Shown: one piece after another, positions 48,108-55,717 of the stretch
Numbering within the stretch: position 1 is the first letter of the stretch
Layout of the letters: every line of letters starts with the position of its first letter
Source: Cellulomonas sp. S1-8
GTDB lineage: Bacteria; Actinomycetota; Actinomycetes; Actinomycetales; Cellulomonadaceae
NCBI RefSeq assembly: GCF_026184235.1
Contig: NZ_CP110806.1
Location: 1,364,001 to 1,428,000, forward strand
DNA: 64,000 nt
Direction: 5' to 3'
The notes under the pieces: model-generated
The model's input: the letters and a program-made list of their open reading frames with translations, nothing else
The model's database searches: none
Told to the model about the DNA's origin: nothing
Program-made: the position numbers and the translations under genes

Positions 48108-49505
48108 TCAGCCCGGGCGGCGGGCGTGGTCCGCAAGGGCGACCTCGCGCTCGCGGGCGTGGTCGACGATGCGCGCGGGGTAGCCGGCCGGCGGTCCGTC
48201 GGGCAGCTTCCACGGCTCGTGCACCGCGCCACCGGGCACGTCGCGCAGCTCCGGCACCCAGCGCCGCACGTACGTACCGTCCGGGTCGAACTTCCTGCCC
48301 TGCGTCACGGGGTTGAAGACGCGGAAGTACGGCGCGGCGTCGCGGCCGGTGCCCGCGACCCACTGCCAGTTGAGCTGGTTCTGGGGCACGTCGCCGTCGA
48401 CGAGCCACGCCATGAAGTGCGCGGCGCCGCGCTGCCAGCGCACGTGCAGGTCCTTGACCAGGAACGACGCGACGACCATGCGGACCCGGTTGTGCACCCA
48501 GCCCTGTGCGCGCAGCTGGCGCATGCCCGCGTCGACGAGGGGGTAGCCGGTCCGTCCGTCGGTCCACGCGGCGAATGCGCGGTCGGCGTCCGGGCCGTCC
48601 GCCCAGGCGTCCTCGGGGACGACGGGCCGCAGCGACTCCGTCGCGGCGCCGGGGGAGTGCCACAGCACGTCGGCGTGGAACTCGCGCCACGCGAGCTCGG
48701 AGCGGTACGTCGCCACGGACGTCGCGAGGTCACCCGTGGCGCCCCGGCCCGCCTGCGCCAGCTCGGCCAGCATCGTGCGCGGGTGGATCTCGCCGTACTT
48801 GAGGTGCACGGACATCCACGACGTGACGTCGAGGTCGGGGCGGTTGCGGTCGACGTCGTACCCCGCGAGGTCCTCGCGCAGGAAGTCCTGCCAGCGCTCG
48901 CGCGCGGCGCGTTCCCCGGCGTCCGGGAGCTGCACGTCGGTCGCCGGGGCGTCGGGGAGGCCGTCGGTGCGCACCGTCGCCCACGGCACGTCACGCGGAC
49001 GCGGCGCGGGGTCGCGCCAGCCGTGGTCCAGCCACGCCGTGCGGAAGGGCGTGAACACCTTGTACGGCCCGCCCTGGCCGGTCTGCAGGCGTCCCGGCGC
49101 CACCGCGTACGGGCAGCCGGTCCGCACCAGCGGGACCCCGGGCCCGTCCGGTACCGCGGCCGCGAGCGCCGCCTCGACGGCGTCGTCGCGGCGCCGTCCG
49201 TACGGCTCCGTCGCGGCGCTGACGTGCACCGACGTCGCCCCCACCTCGCGGGCGAGGGCGGGCACGACCTGCTCCGCGGGGCCGTGGCGCACGACGAGCC
49301 GGCCGCCGGTGGTCTCGTCGAGAGCGCGCAGCGACGCCGCGAGGTACGCGAGCCGCGGGGCGCCGGAGGACCGCCACAGCGCGGGGTCGAGCACGTACAG
49401 CGCAACGACCTCGTCGTCCGCGGCGCGTGCTGCCTCCACGGCCGCGACGAGCGCGGGGTGGTCGGCCAGGCGCAGGTCACGGCGGAACCAGCAGATCGTC
49501 GGCAC
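48108..49505 (-). CDS. phrB: Deoxyribodipyrimidine photolyase
   Basis: 465 aa. Light-driven repair of pyrimidine dimers. N-terminal alpha/beta antenna domain (ICWFRRDLRLADHPAL), C-terminal FAD-binding helical domain with SELAWREF, TGYPLVDAGMRQL, GWVHNRVRMVVASFLVKDL, LVDGDVPQNQLNWQWVAGTG (read in short pieces over residues 340-430). Class I CPD type rather than cryptochrome. GTG at 49505 lies 5 nt behind TAGCGT (49516-49511), so leaderless initiation is likely. Behind its stop, a small CCGGCGG/CCGCCGG hairpin at 48062-48078 may help end the transcript. Confidence 0.93.
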   Translation of the reverse strand: MPTICWFRRDLRLADHPALVAAVEAARAADDEVVALYVLDPALWRSSGAPRLAYLAASLRALDETTGGRLVVRHGPAEQVVPALAREVGATSVHVSAATEPYGRRRDDAVEAALAAAVPDGPGVPLVRTGCPYAVAPGRLQTGQGGPYKVFTPFRTAWLDHGWRDPAPRPRDVPWATVRTDGLPDAPATDVQLPDAGERAARERWQDFLREDLAGYDVDRNRPDLDVTSWMSVHLKYGEIHPRTMLAELAQAGRGATGDLATSVATYRSELAWREFHADVLWHSPGAATESLRPVVPEDAWADGPDADRAFAAWTDGRTGYPLVDAGMRQLRAQGWVHNRVRMVVASFLVKDLHVRWQRGAAHFMAWLVDGDVPQNQLNWQWVAGTGRDAAPYFRVFNPVTQGRKFDPDGTYVRRWVPELRDVPGGAVHEPWKLPDGPPAGYPARIVDHAREREVALADHARRPG

Positions 49506-49554
49506 GTCGCACGCTAACCCGGGGGGCGGGGCGGGGGCGCGTCGAGGGGCGCCG

Positions 49555-49920
49555 TCACTCCTCGAGCGTGTGCCACTCGCCGGTGAGCACCGACTCGACG
49601 GCCAGCTCCACGTCGAGCATGTCCGGGTCCACGAGCGTCGGGCGCAGGGTCCGGCCGTAGGCGACGGCGTCGACGTAGCCCAGCGCGCCGCGGTGCGCGA
49701 CGGCGTGCAGGGCGGAGGCGAGCTCGCGATCGATCTGCGTCGCACCGGCGAGCTCGTCGAACAGGGTGCGCAGGTCGGCGACGAGGCGGGCGAAGTACGC
49801 GGGTCCCGGGTCCTCGCCCGCCCGCGCCGACGCGGGCAGGCCGTCGAGGGACGTCGCCGCCTCGATCACCCGGGCGGCGGCCTCCGACCGCATCGGGCGG
49901 CCCACGGCGTCGTCGCTCAC
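49555..49920 (-). CDS. Small conserved protein of unknown function
   Basis: 121 aa, soluble, largely helical and acidic (FARLVADLRTLFDELAGATQIDRELASALHAVAHRGALGYVD spans about 45-85). GTG at 49920 overlaps the stop of the upstream flavoprotein gene (GTGA), placing it in the marR-oxidoreductase unit. No family recognised. Confidence 0.6.
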   Translation of the reverse strand: MSDDAVGRPMRSEAAARVIEAATSLDGLPASARAGEDPGPAYFARLVADLRTLFDELAGATQIDRELASALHAVAHRGALGYVDAVAYGRTLRPTLVDPDMLDVELAVESVLTGEWHTLEE

Positions 49921-50588
49921 GGGCTCGGGACGGCGTCGCGGGACGGTGCCGGTGCCGTCGCGGGCGGAGACGGTGCCGGCGCCCGGCGGGAGCGTGACGC
50001 GACGTCGCGGTGCCCGAGCCGCGCGGCCTGGGCGAGCCACCGCGCTCGTCGCTCGGGGGACGAGAAGCGCACGGCCGGGAACGTCGTGCGGCCGACGAGC
50101 CGGTAGCCGCAGAAGGCGAGCGTCGCGCGACCCAGGGACGCCCCGGCGGCGTCGCGGTAGGCCAGCAGGTTCCAGGCCCGGGGCGAGTCCATCGTCATCA
50201 GCGTGCGCGCGGTCCGACCCCGCATCAGCCGCCGCGGCAGGTGCCCGTCGCCGTACCGGAACGCCACGCCGGGGAGCATCACGCGGTCGAGGAACGCCTT
50301 GAGGACCGCGGGGTACGTGCCCCACCACTGCGGGTGCAGGACCACGAGGTGGTCGGCGGCGCGGACCTGCTCGACCATGGCGGCGACCGCGGGGTCGAGG
50401 TGGTCGGTGGAGCCGTCGTGGGCCGCGAGGTCGGTGCGGCTGACGGGGTCGTGCGGGAAGGGCGTCGTCGCGAGGTCGAGGACGCGGACGTGGGCGCCGG
50501 CGGCCGTCGCGGCCTCGGCGTACGCCTGGGCGAGCGCGTGGGTGAACGAGCCGGTCAGCGGGTGGCCGACGACGACGAGGACGTGCAC
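49917..50588 (-). CDS. NAD(P)H-dependent flavodoxin-fold oxidoreductase (MdaB/KefF/NQO1-like)
   Basis: 223 aa. N-terminal VLVVVGHPLTGSFTHALA is the FMN phosphate loop of quinone-reductase-like flavodoxin folds; VVLHPQWWGTYPAVLKAFLDRVM is the family's second flavin-contact region. Probably an FMN quinone or nitro reductase. The last ~25 residues are Pro/Ala-rich. GTG at 50588 with GGAGG about 9 nt upstream. It lies 34 bp behind a MarR gene, a common pairing for oxidative or phenolic stress response. Confidence 0.88.
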   Translation of the reverse strand: MHVLVVVGHPLTGSFTHALAQAYAEAATAAGAHVRVLDLATTPFPHDPVSRTDLAAHDGSTDHLDPAVAAMVEQVRAADHLVVLHPQWWGTYPAVLKAFLDRVMLPGVAFRYGDGHLPRRLMRGRTARTLMTMDSPRAWNLLAYRDAAGASLGRATLAFCGYRLVGRTTFPAVRFSSPERRARWLAQAARLGHRDVASRSRRAPAPSPPATAPAPSRDAVPSP

Positions 50589-50622
50589 GAGGAGGACCTC
50601 CGGGGTCGGGGTGGTGGGGTGG

Positions 50623-51102
50623 TCAGACGAGCGGCGAGCCGGGGACCCGCTCGGCGAGCGCGCCCCGCATGGTGGAGAGCACCGTCGTGAGGTCGACGTG
50701 GAGCGCACCGAGGTCGACCTGCTCGACGTGCGCGAAGGCCGCGGTGAACTCGTCCTCGAGCTGCCGGCCGGCCACGTCGACGAGCGTCGCCCCGGCGGGC
50801 GTCAGCTCGAGCACCACGCGGCGGGCGTTCGCGGGGTCGCTCACCGTGCGGATCCAGCCCGCGTCGACGAAGGAACCGACCCGTTTGCTCACGGCCGCCT
50901 TGGTGACCCGCAGGCAGCGCGCGAGCGTGGTGACGTCGGGGTGGTCGAGGTCGGACAGGACCGCGAGGAACAGGTACTGGCTGAGCGTGACGCCGTGGCC
51001 GGCGCGCAGCAGGTGGTCGGCGTACTCGTCGAGGACGTCGACCAGGTGGTGCAGCGTGACGGTGACGCGGTTGCCGAGAGGATGGTCGGCGGGTCGGCTC
51101 AC
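50623..51102 (-). CDS. MarR-family transcriptional regulator
   Basis: 159 aa. Winged HTH at about 50-105 (LARCLRVTKAAVSKRVGSFVDAG, wing DPANARRVVLELT) flanked by dimerisation helices. GTG at 51102; a TTG at 51114 lies inside the operator. Two near-perfect operators sit directly upstream over the promoter, so it probably represses its own operon with the quinone-reductase-like gene and releases on binding a phenolic or oxidant ligand. Confidence 0.9.
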   Translation of the reverse strand: MSRPADHPLGNRVTVTLHHLVDVLDEYADHLLRAGHGVTLSQYLFLAVLSDLDHPDVTTLARCLRVTKAAVSKRVGSFVDAGWIRTVSDPANARRVVLELTPAGATLVDVAGRQLEDEFTAAFAHVEQVDLGALHVDLTTVLSTMRGALAERVPGSPLV

Positions 51103-51108
51103 AACGAG

Positions 51109-51124
51109 AGTCAACCTGTTGACT
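51109..51124. promoter_or_regulatory. MarR operator 1 (proximal)
   Basis: AGTCAACCTGTTGACT, perfect 7-bp arms around 2 nt, ending 7 bp before the marR GTG and covering the presumed -10 (TTGACT at 51114-51109 on the minus strand). Confidence 0.75.
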
Positions 51125-51131
51125 CCCCGTG

Positions 51132-51147
51132 TGTCAACGGGTTGACA
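51132..51147. promoter_or_regulatory. MarR operator 2 with -35 element
   Basis: TGTCAACGGGTTGACA, perfect 7-bp arms around 2 nt, same half-site GTCAAC as operator 1. Centres are 23 bp apart. The minus-strand -35 TTGACA (51137-51132) lies in it, 17 bp from the -10 candidate. Confidence 0.75.
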
Positions 51148-51179
51148 TCACGGTACGGAGTCGAGCGTCACGGTACGGA
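51148..51179. repeat. 12-bp direct repeat upstream of marR
   Basis: TCACGGTACGGA occurs at 51148-51159 and again at 51168-51179, a 20-bp period (about two helical turns), in the convergent-free spacer between marR and the LacI stop. It could be a site for another regulator. Confidence 0.5.
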
Positions 51180-51240
51180 CACGGCGGGGTGTGTCGTCCG
51201 CGACGCCCCGCAGGTTTTCACCCGGTCGGGGCGACGTGCC

Positions 51241-52248
51241 TCAGGCCGGTCGCGGTGGTGCGGTCGAGGCGCGCCGGACCAGGGAGGTCGGCAGGCGGCG
51301 GTGCGTCGGTACCTCCGCGCCCGCGATCAGGTCGACGAGCAGGTGCAGCGCCGCCGCACCCATGTCCTGCAGCGGCTGCGCCACCGTCGTCAGCGGGGGT
51401 GAGCTGAGCGCCGACTCGGGCACGTTGTCGAAGCCGATGACCGACAGGTCGGAGGGCACCGCCAGGTGCAGCTCGCGTGCCACGTCGAGCACCCCGAGAG
51501 CCGACAGGTCGTTGGCGGCGAACACCGCGGTGGGGGGGTCGCGGCGGTCGAGCAGGACGCGCGCAGGGACCTGCGAGGTGCCGCGGCGGTAGTCGCCCAT
51601 CCCGACCAGCGTCTCGTCGACGAGGACGCCGGCGCCGGCCATCGCACGGCGAAAGCCCTGCTCACGCAGCCGCGCGGACTCCAGGTCGGGTCGGCCGCCG
51701 AGGAACGCGATGCGGCGGTGGCCCAGGTCCAGCAGGTGCTGGGTCGCGAGCACCGCGCCCGCGAGGTTGTCCGAGTCGACGGTCGGCATGCCGGACGGGC
51801 CGGCGTGCGGGTCGACCGCCACGACGGGCACGCCGGGGTGCGCCTCGACGACCGTCGGGGTCACCAGGATCGCGCCGTCGATGAGGGTCCCCGAGAGGCG
51901 CGACAGGTAGCGCCGCTCCCAGCCGATCACCGACGAGCCGCCGCCGCCGGAGTACGCGAGCAGCTCGTACCCCGTGGCCGTCACGGCGCCCCCGACGCCC
52001 TTGAGGAGCTCGGCCGAGAACGGCTCGAACTCGGCCACGAGGATGCCCAGGACGTTCGTCCGGAAGGACCGCAGGGACCGCGCGCCTAGGCTCGCCTCGT
52101 ACCCGAGGTCCTCGATCACCTCCTGGACACGCTCAAGTGTGCGCTGCGACACGCCGTAGCGACCATTGACGACCTTGGAGACAGTGGCGACGGAAACCCC
52201 GGCAGTTCGGGCGACATCGGCCATCTTGACGCGGGGGAGCGAGTCCAT
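51241..52248 (-). CDS. LacI-family repressor of the adjacent sugar ABC operon
   Basis: 335 aa. Complete LacI protein: HTH KMADVARTAGVSVATVSKVVNGRYGVS (8-34), hinge, then effector domain (VLGILVAEFEPFSAELLKGV to VIGFDNVPESALSSPPLTTV). ATG at 52248 is chosen because TACGAT (52260-52255) lies 6 nt upstream, a leaderless arrangement; longer in-frame starts would translate the operator. The 20-bp operator at 52269 covers its -35 region, so it should repress itself and the divergent importer operon. The effector sugar is unknown, probably a beta-linked oligosaccharide. Confidence 0.93.
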   Translation of the reverse strand: MDSLPRVKMADVARTAGVSVATVSKVVNGRYGVSQRTLERVQEVIEDLGYEASLGARSLRSFRTNVLGILVAEFEPFSAELLKGVGGAVTATGYELLAYSGGGGSSVIGWERRYLSRLSGTLIDGAILVTPTVVEAHPGVPVVAVDPHAGPSGMPTVDSDNLAGAVLATQHLLDLGHRRIAFLGGRPDLESARLREQGFRRAMAGAGVLVDETLVGMGDYRRGTSQVPARVLLDRRDPPTAVFAANDLSALGVLDVARELHLAVPSDLSVIGFDNVPESALSSPPLTTVAQPLQDMGAAALHLLVDLIAGAEVPTHRRLPTSLVRRASTAPPRPA

Positions 52249-52268
52249 GCGGTGATCGTAGGACATCG

Positions 52269-52288
52269 TGTCGATAACGTTATCGACA
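52269..52288. promoter_or_regulatory. LacI operator, perfect 20-bp palindrome
   Basis: TGTCGATAACGTTATCGACA with the central CG typical of LacI-family operators. It lies between the divergent lacI and substrate-binding-protein genes, 4 bp upstream of the importer -35 (TTGACA at 52293-52298; a CAACCT -10 follows after 18 bp) and over the -35 zone of the lacI promoter. Confidence 0.88.
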
Positions 52289-52364
52289 TCGATTGACACC
52301 GCTCCTGGACCACTGTCAACCTAGGCGCCGTCCGACCTCTCAGCGACGACGAGGAGATTCAAAG

Positions 52365-53663
52365 ATGAAGAGGACTGCGGCACTGCGCGCGGTCGCGCTC
52401 GGCGCAGCGGTAGCGATGATCGCCACCGCCTGCAGCTCCGGGAGTGGCTCCGACGACGCAACCGAAGGCGCCGGAGAGAGCACCACCCTCACGTGGTGGC
52501 ACAACTCGAACACCGGGGCCGGCAAGGACTACTACGACCAGCTGGCCGACGAGTTCGAGGGTGACCACCCCGGGGTCACGGTCGAGGTCAGCGCCCTGGC
52601 GCACGAGGACATGCTCACCAAGCTGGACGCTGCGTTCCAGACCGGTGACCAGCCCGACGTGTTCATGGAGCGTGGCGGCGGCGAGCTCAAGGCGCACGTC
52701 GAGGCGGGTCTGGTCAAGGACATCTCCGACTCGGCAGCCGACACGATCTCGGCCATCGGCGGCTCCGTCGCCGGCTGGCAGGCCGAGGGCCAGACCTACG
52801 CGCTGCCCTTCTCCCTGGGCGTCGTGGGCTTCTGGTACAACAAGCAGATCTTCGCCGACGCGGGCATCACCGAGGCCCCGACGACGATGGACGACCTCTA
52901 CGCCGCGATCGACACCCTGAAGGCTGCTGGCATCGAGCCGATCTCGGTCGGCGCCGGTGACAAGTGGCCTGCCGCGCACTACTGGTACTACTTCGCGCTG
53001 CGCCAGTGCTCGCAGGAGGTCCTCACGGACGCCGTGCAGACGCTGGACTTCTCGGACGACTGCTGGGTCCGTGCGGGCACCAGCCTGGAGGAGCTCGTCG
53101 CGAAGGAGCCGTTCAACACGGGCTTCCTGGCGACGGTCGCCCAGACGGGCCCCGCCTCGGCGTCCGGCCTCCTCGCGACCGGCAAGGTCGCCATGGAGCT
53201 CGCCGGTCACTGGGAGCCCGGCGTGATGCAGGGCCTCACCGACGACGGCCAGGGCCTGGGTGAGAACACGGGTTGGTTCGCGTTCCCCGAGGTTGCGGGC
53301 GGCGAGGGTGACCCCAAGGCACAGCTCGGTGGCGGTGACGCGTGGGCGTGCTCGAACGACGCTCCTGACGTCTGCGTCGACTTCCTCGAGTTCATGCTCT
53401 CGAACGACGTGCAGAAGGGCTTCGCGGAGCTCGACATGGGTCTGCCGACGCTCCCGTCGGCCACGGCCTTCGTGTCGGCTCCCGAGCTCGCCCAGCTGCT
53501 CGCCGTCCGTAACGAGGCGCCGTACATCCAGCTGTACTTCGACACGGCGTTCGGTGAGTCGATCGGTGGCGCCATGAACGACGCCATCGCGAACGTGTTC
53601 GGTGGCGTGGGCTCTGCCCAGGACGTCGTCGACGCGACCGTGGCCGCGGCCGAGAGCGCGTGA
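52365..53663 (+). CDS. Sugar ABC transporter substrate-binding lipoprotein (CUT1)
   Basis: 432 aa. Lipoprotein signal with C23 in the MIATAC lipobox, anchored outside. LTWWHNSNTGAGKDYYDQLADEFE and MERGGGELKAHVEAGLVKD (residues 39-62 and 103-121) typify extracellular solute-binding family 1 for oligosaccharides; many aromatic residues (WYNK, HYWYYF) suit sugar stacking. ATG at 52365 with GAGGAG 8 nt upstream. First gene of the importer; its stop overlaps the next start (GTGA). With GH3 at the end of the operon, the ligand is probably cello- or xylo-oligosaccharide. Confidence 0.94.
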   Translation: MKRTAALRAVALGAAVAMIATACSSGSGSDDATEGAGESTTLTWWHNSNTGAGKDYYDQLADEFEGDHPGVTVEVSALAHEDMLTKLDAAFQTGDQPDVFMERGGGELKAHVEAGLVKDISDSAADTISAIGGSVAGWQAEGQTYALPFSLGVVGFWYNKQIFADAGITEAPTTMDDLYAAIDTLKAAGIEPISVGAGDKWPAAHYWYYFALRQCSQEVLTDAVQTLDFSDDCWVRAGTSLEELVAKEPFNTGFLATVAQTGPASASGLLATGKVAMELAGHWEPGVMQGLTDDGQGLGENTGWFAFPEVAGGEGDPKAQLGGGDAWACSNDAPDVCVDFLEFMLSNDVQKGFAELDMGLPTLPSATAFVSAPELAQLLAVRNEAPYIQLYFDTAFGESIGGAMNDAIANVFGGVGSAQDVVDATVAAAESA

Positions 53664-54709
53664 CCGACGTGGCAGGAGACCTGACCCCCCGTGGGGGACG
53701 ATCCACCAGGACTGCTGCCGCCACCGCAGTGAACCCGGGAGCCACCGACCAGGCCACGGCCTGGTCGGTGGCCTCCGGGCCGCGGGGGCGCGGAGCGTCG
53801 TCGAACCAGTGGCGAAAGCGCCTCGAGATCACGTTCTTCGTGGCCCCGGCCCTCCTGCTGTTCGCAATCTTCGTGATCGTGCCTGTCCTCCAGGCCGGTC
53901 GCTACTCGGTGTTCAACTGGAACGGCCTGGGACCGCTCGACAACTTCGTCGGGCTGCAGAACTACGTCCAGGCACTCGGCGACGAGATCTTCCAGCGCGC
54001 CGTCCGGAACAACCTGACCATCGCGTTCTTCTCCATCGCCATCCAGCTGCCGATCGGCATCATGGTGGCGCTCCTGCTGAACCGGAAGTTCCGCGGTCAG
54101 ACCGCGATGCGCGTCATCGTCTTCGTCCCGTACGTGCTGGCCGAGGTCGTGGCCGGTGTCGTGTGGGTGCTCATCCTGCAGCCGAACGGGCCGCTGGACG
54201 CCGTCCTGGACACCCTGGGCCTCGGCTTCATCGGCCAGGTCTGGCTCGGTGACCCGAGCGTCGCCCTCTGGACCGTCATGGGCGTGCTGACCTGGAAGTA
54301 CAGCGGCCTGGCGATCGTCCTGCTGCTCGCCGGCCTCCAGGGCGTCCCCGAGGAGCTCCACGAGGCCGCGTCGATCGACGGCGCCACGTGGTGGCAGGTG
54401 CAGCGGAAGATCACGATCCCCCTGCTCGGCCCCACCATCCGCACCTGGATCTTCCTGTCGCTGATCGGCTCGTTGCAGCTGTTCGACATGGTCTGGATCC
54501 TCACCAAGGGTGGTCCGGTCAACGCGACCGTCACGATGGCGACCTACCTCATCAACCAGGGCACCGATCGTCAGCAGTATGGCTACGCGTCCGCGGTCGC
54601 GATCCTGCTCTTCTGCATCTCGTTCATCCTGGCGATCCTCTACCAGACGCTGTTCCTGAACCGCGACGCGGGAGTCGACAAGCCCCGTCGGAAGAAGGTG
54701 ACCCGATGA
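53660..54709 (+). CDS. Sugar ABC transporter permease, MalF type
   Basis: 349 aa. A long ~50-residue cytosolic, low-complexity N-terminus precedes six TM segments (first about 60-82). EAA loop EELHEAASIDGATWWQVQRKITIPLLGP contacts the ATPase. The N-terminal tail is encoded over a perfect 15-bp inverted repeat. GTG at 53660 overlaps the lipoprotein stop. No ATPase gene is present; CUT1 systems of this group usually share one MsiK-type ATPase encoded elsewhere. Confidence 0.93.
   Translation: MTDVAGDLTPRGGRSTRTAAATAVNPGATDQATAWSVASGPRGRGASSNQWRKRLEITFFVAPALLLFAIFVIVPVLQAGRYSVFNWNGLGPLDNFVGLQNYVQALGDEIFQRAVRNNLTIAFFSIAIQLPIGIMVALLLNRKFRGQTAMRVIVFVPYVLAEVVAGVVWVLILQPNGPLDAVLDTLGLGFIGQVWLGDPSVALWTVMGVLTWKYSGLAIVLLLAGLQGVPEELHEAASIDGATWWQVQRKITIPLLGPTIRTWIFLSLIGSLQLFDMVWILTKGGPVNATVTMATYLINQGTDRQQYGYASAVAILLFCISFILAILYQTLFLNRDAGVDKPRRKKVTR
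53741..53772. repeat. Perfect hairpin inside the MalF-type permease 5' coding region
   Basis: Arms GCCACCGACCAGGCC (53741-53755) and GGCCTGGTCGGTGGC (53758-53772) pair over 15 bp with 2 nt between. It lies 78 bp behind the lipoprotein stop, within codons for the poorly constrained N-terminal tail. It may protect the upstream mRNA from 3' exonucleases or slow downstream expression, raising the lipoprotein to permease ratio. Confidence 0.75.
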
Positions 54710-55590
54710 CCTCCATCGTCGCCCCGCCCTCGCGCGGTTCGCGGACGTCCGGCGCCCGCTCGGCCTCGGGCAGCCGCCGGCGCGTCAGCCCTCTGGTGTA
54801 CATCGCCTCGGTGTTCATCGCACTCGTCACGCTCTCACCCGTGATCTACGCGGTCCTGGGCGGCTTCCGGTCCAACGGTCAGCTCGCCGAGAGCCCCGCC
54901 GGTCTGCCCAGCCCCTGGATCTTCACCAACTACATCAGCGTCATCACCTCGTCGAGCTTCTGGCAGTACGGCCTGAACTCGATGATCATCGCCGCCGTCA
55001 CGACGGCACTCGTGGTCGTCGCCGGCGTCATGGCCGCGTACCCGCTCGCGCGGTACCGGTTCAAGGGTCGGCAGGCACTGTTCAACGTGTTCGTCCTCGG
55101 TCTGCTGTTCCCGCTGACCGTCGCGATCATCCCGCTGTTCCTCATGGTGCGTGACCTCGGTCTGACCAACTCGTACTGGGGCGTGGCGCTGCCGCAGGCG
55201 GCGTTCGCGCTGCCGATGACGATCGTCATCCTGCGGCCGTTCCTCATGGCGCTGCCGAACGAGCTCGAGGAGGCGGCCATGCTCGACGGCGCCTCGCGCA
55301 TCGGCTTCTTCTGGCGGATCCTGATCCCGCTGTCGGGACCGGGCATGGTGACGGTCGGCGTGCTGGCCTTCGTGGCCTCCTGGAACGGGTACCTGCTGCC
55401 GCTGCTGTTCCTCAACGACCCGGCCCTGAAGACACTCCCGCTGGGTGTGGCCGACTTCTCGACGCAGTACTCCGCCGACACGGCCGGTGTGCTCGCGTTC
55501 ACGTCGCTCGCCATCATCCCCGCGCTGGTGTTCTTCCTGACGATGCAGAAGCGGATCGTCAGCGGCCTGCAGGGGGCCGTGAAGGGCTGA
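54706..55590 (+). CDS. Sugar ABC transporter permease, MalG type
   Basis: 294 aa. Ser/Arg-rich N-terminus, TM1 about 30-50, six TMs in all, EAA loop NELEEAAMLDGASRIGFFWRILIPLSGPG. Pairs with the MalF-type protein to form the channel. ATG at 54706 overlaps the previous stop (ATGA). Followed by an intergenic hairpin and then the GH3 gene. Confidence 0.93.
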   Translation: MTSIVAPPSRGSRTSGARSASGSRRRVSPLVYIASVFIALVTLSPVIYAVLGGFRSNGQLAESPAGLPSPWIFTNYISVITSSSFWQYGLNSMIIAAVTTALVVVAGVMAAYPLARYRFKGRQALFNVFVLGLLFPLTVAIIPLFLMVRDLGLTNSYWGVALPQAAFALPMTIVILRPFLMALPNELEEAAMLDGASRIGFFWRILIPLSGPGMVTVGVLAFVASWNGYLLPLLFLNDPALKTLPLGVADFSTQYSADTAGVLAFTSLAIIPALVFFLTMQKRIVSGLQGAVKG

Positions 55591-55630
55591 CACCCTTCCC
55601 CCTGCTTTCCCCACCCCGGCCTCCCGGTGA

Positions 55631-55657
55631 CCCCGCAGGCAGCACCTGCCTGCGGGG
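55631..55657 (+). terminator. Intergenic hairpin between permease and GH3 gene
   Basis: CCCCGCAGGCAG, loop CAC, CTGCCTGCGGGG: perfect 12-bp stem, no T tract. Either a partial terminator lowering GH3 expression or an mRNA-stabilising 3' end for the transporter message. Confidence 0.6.
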
Positions 55658-55717
55658 CCCGGGACGGCCTGCGCCCGGACGACGACGGCGGGCGCACTTG
55701 CGAAGGAGACTTGTGCA

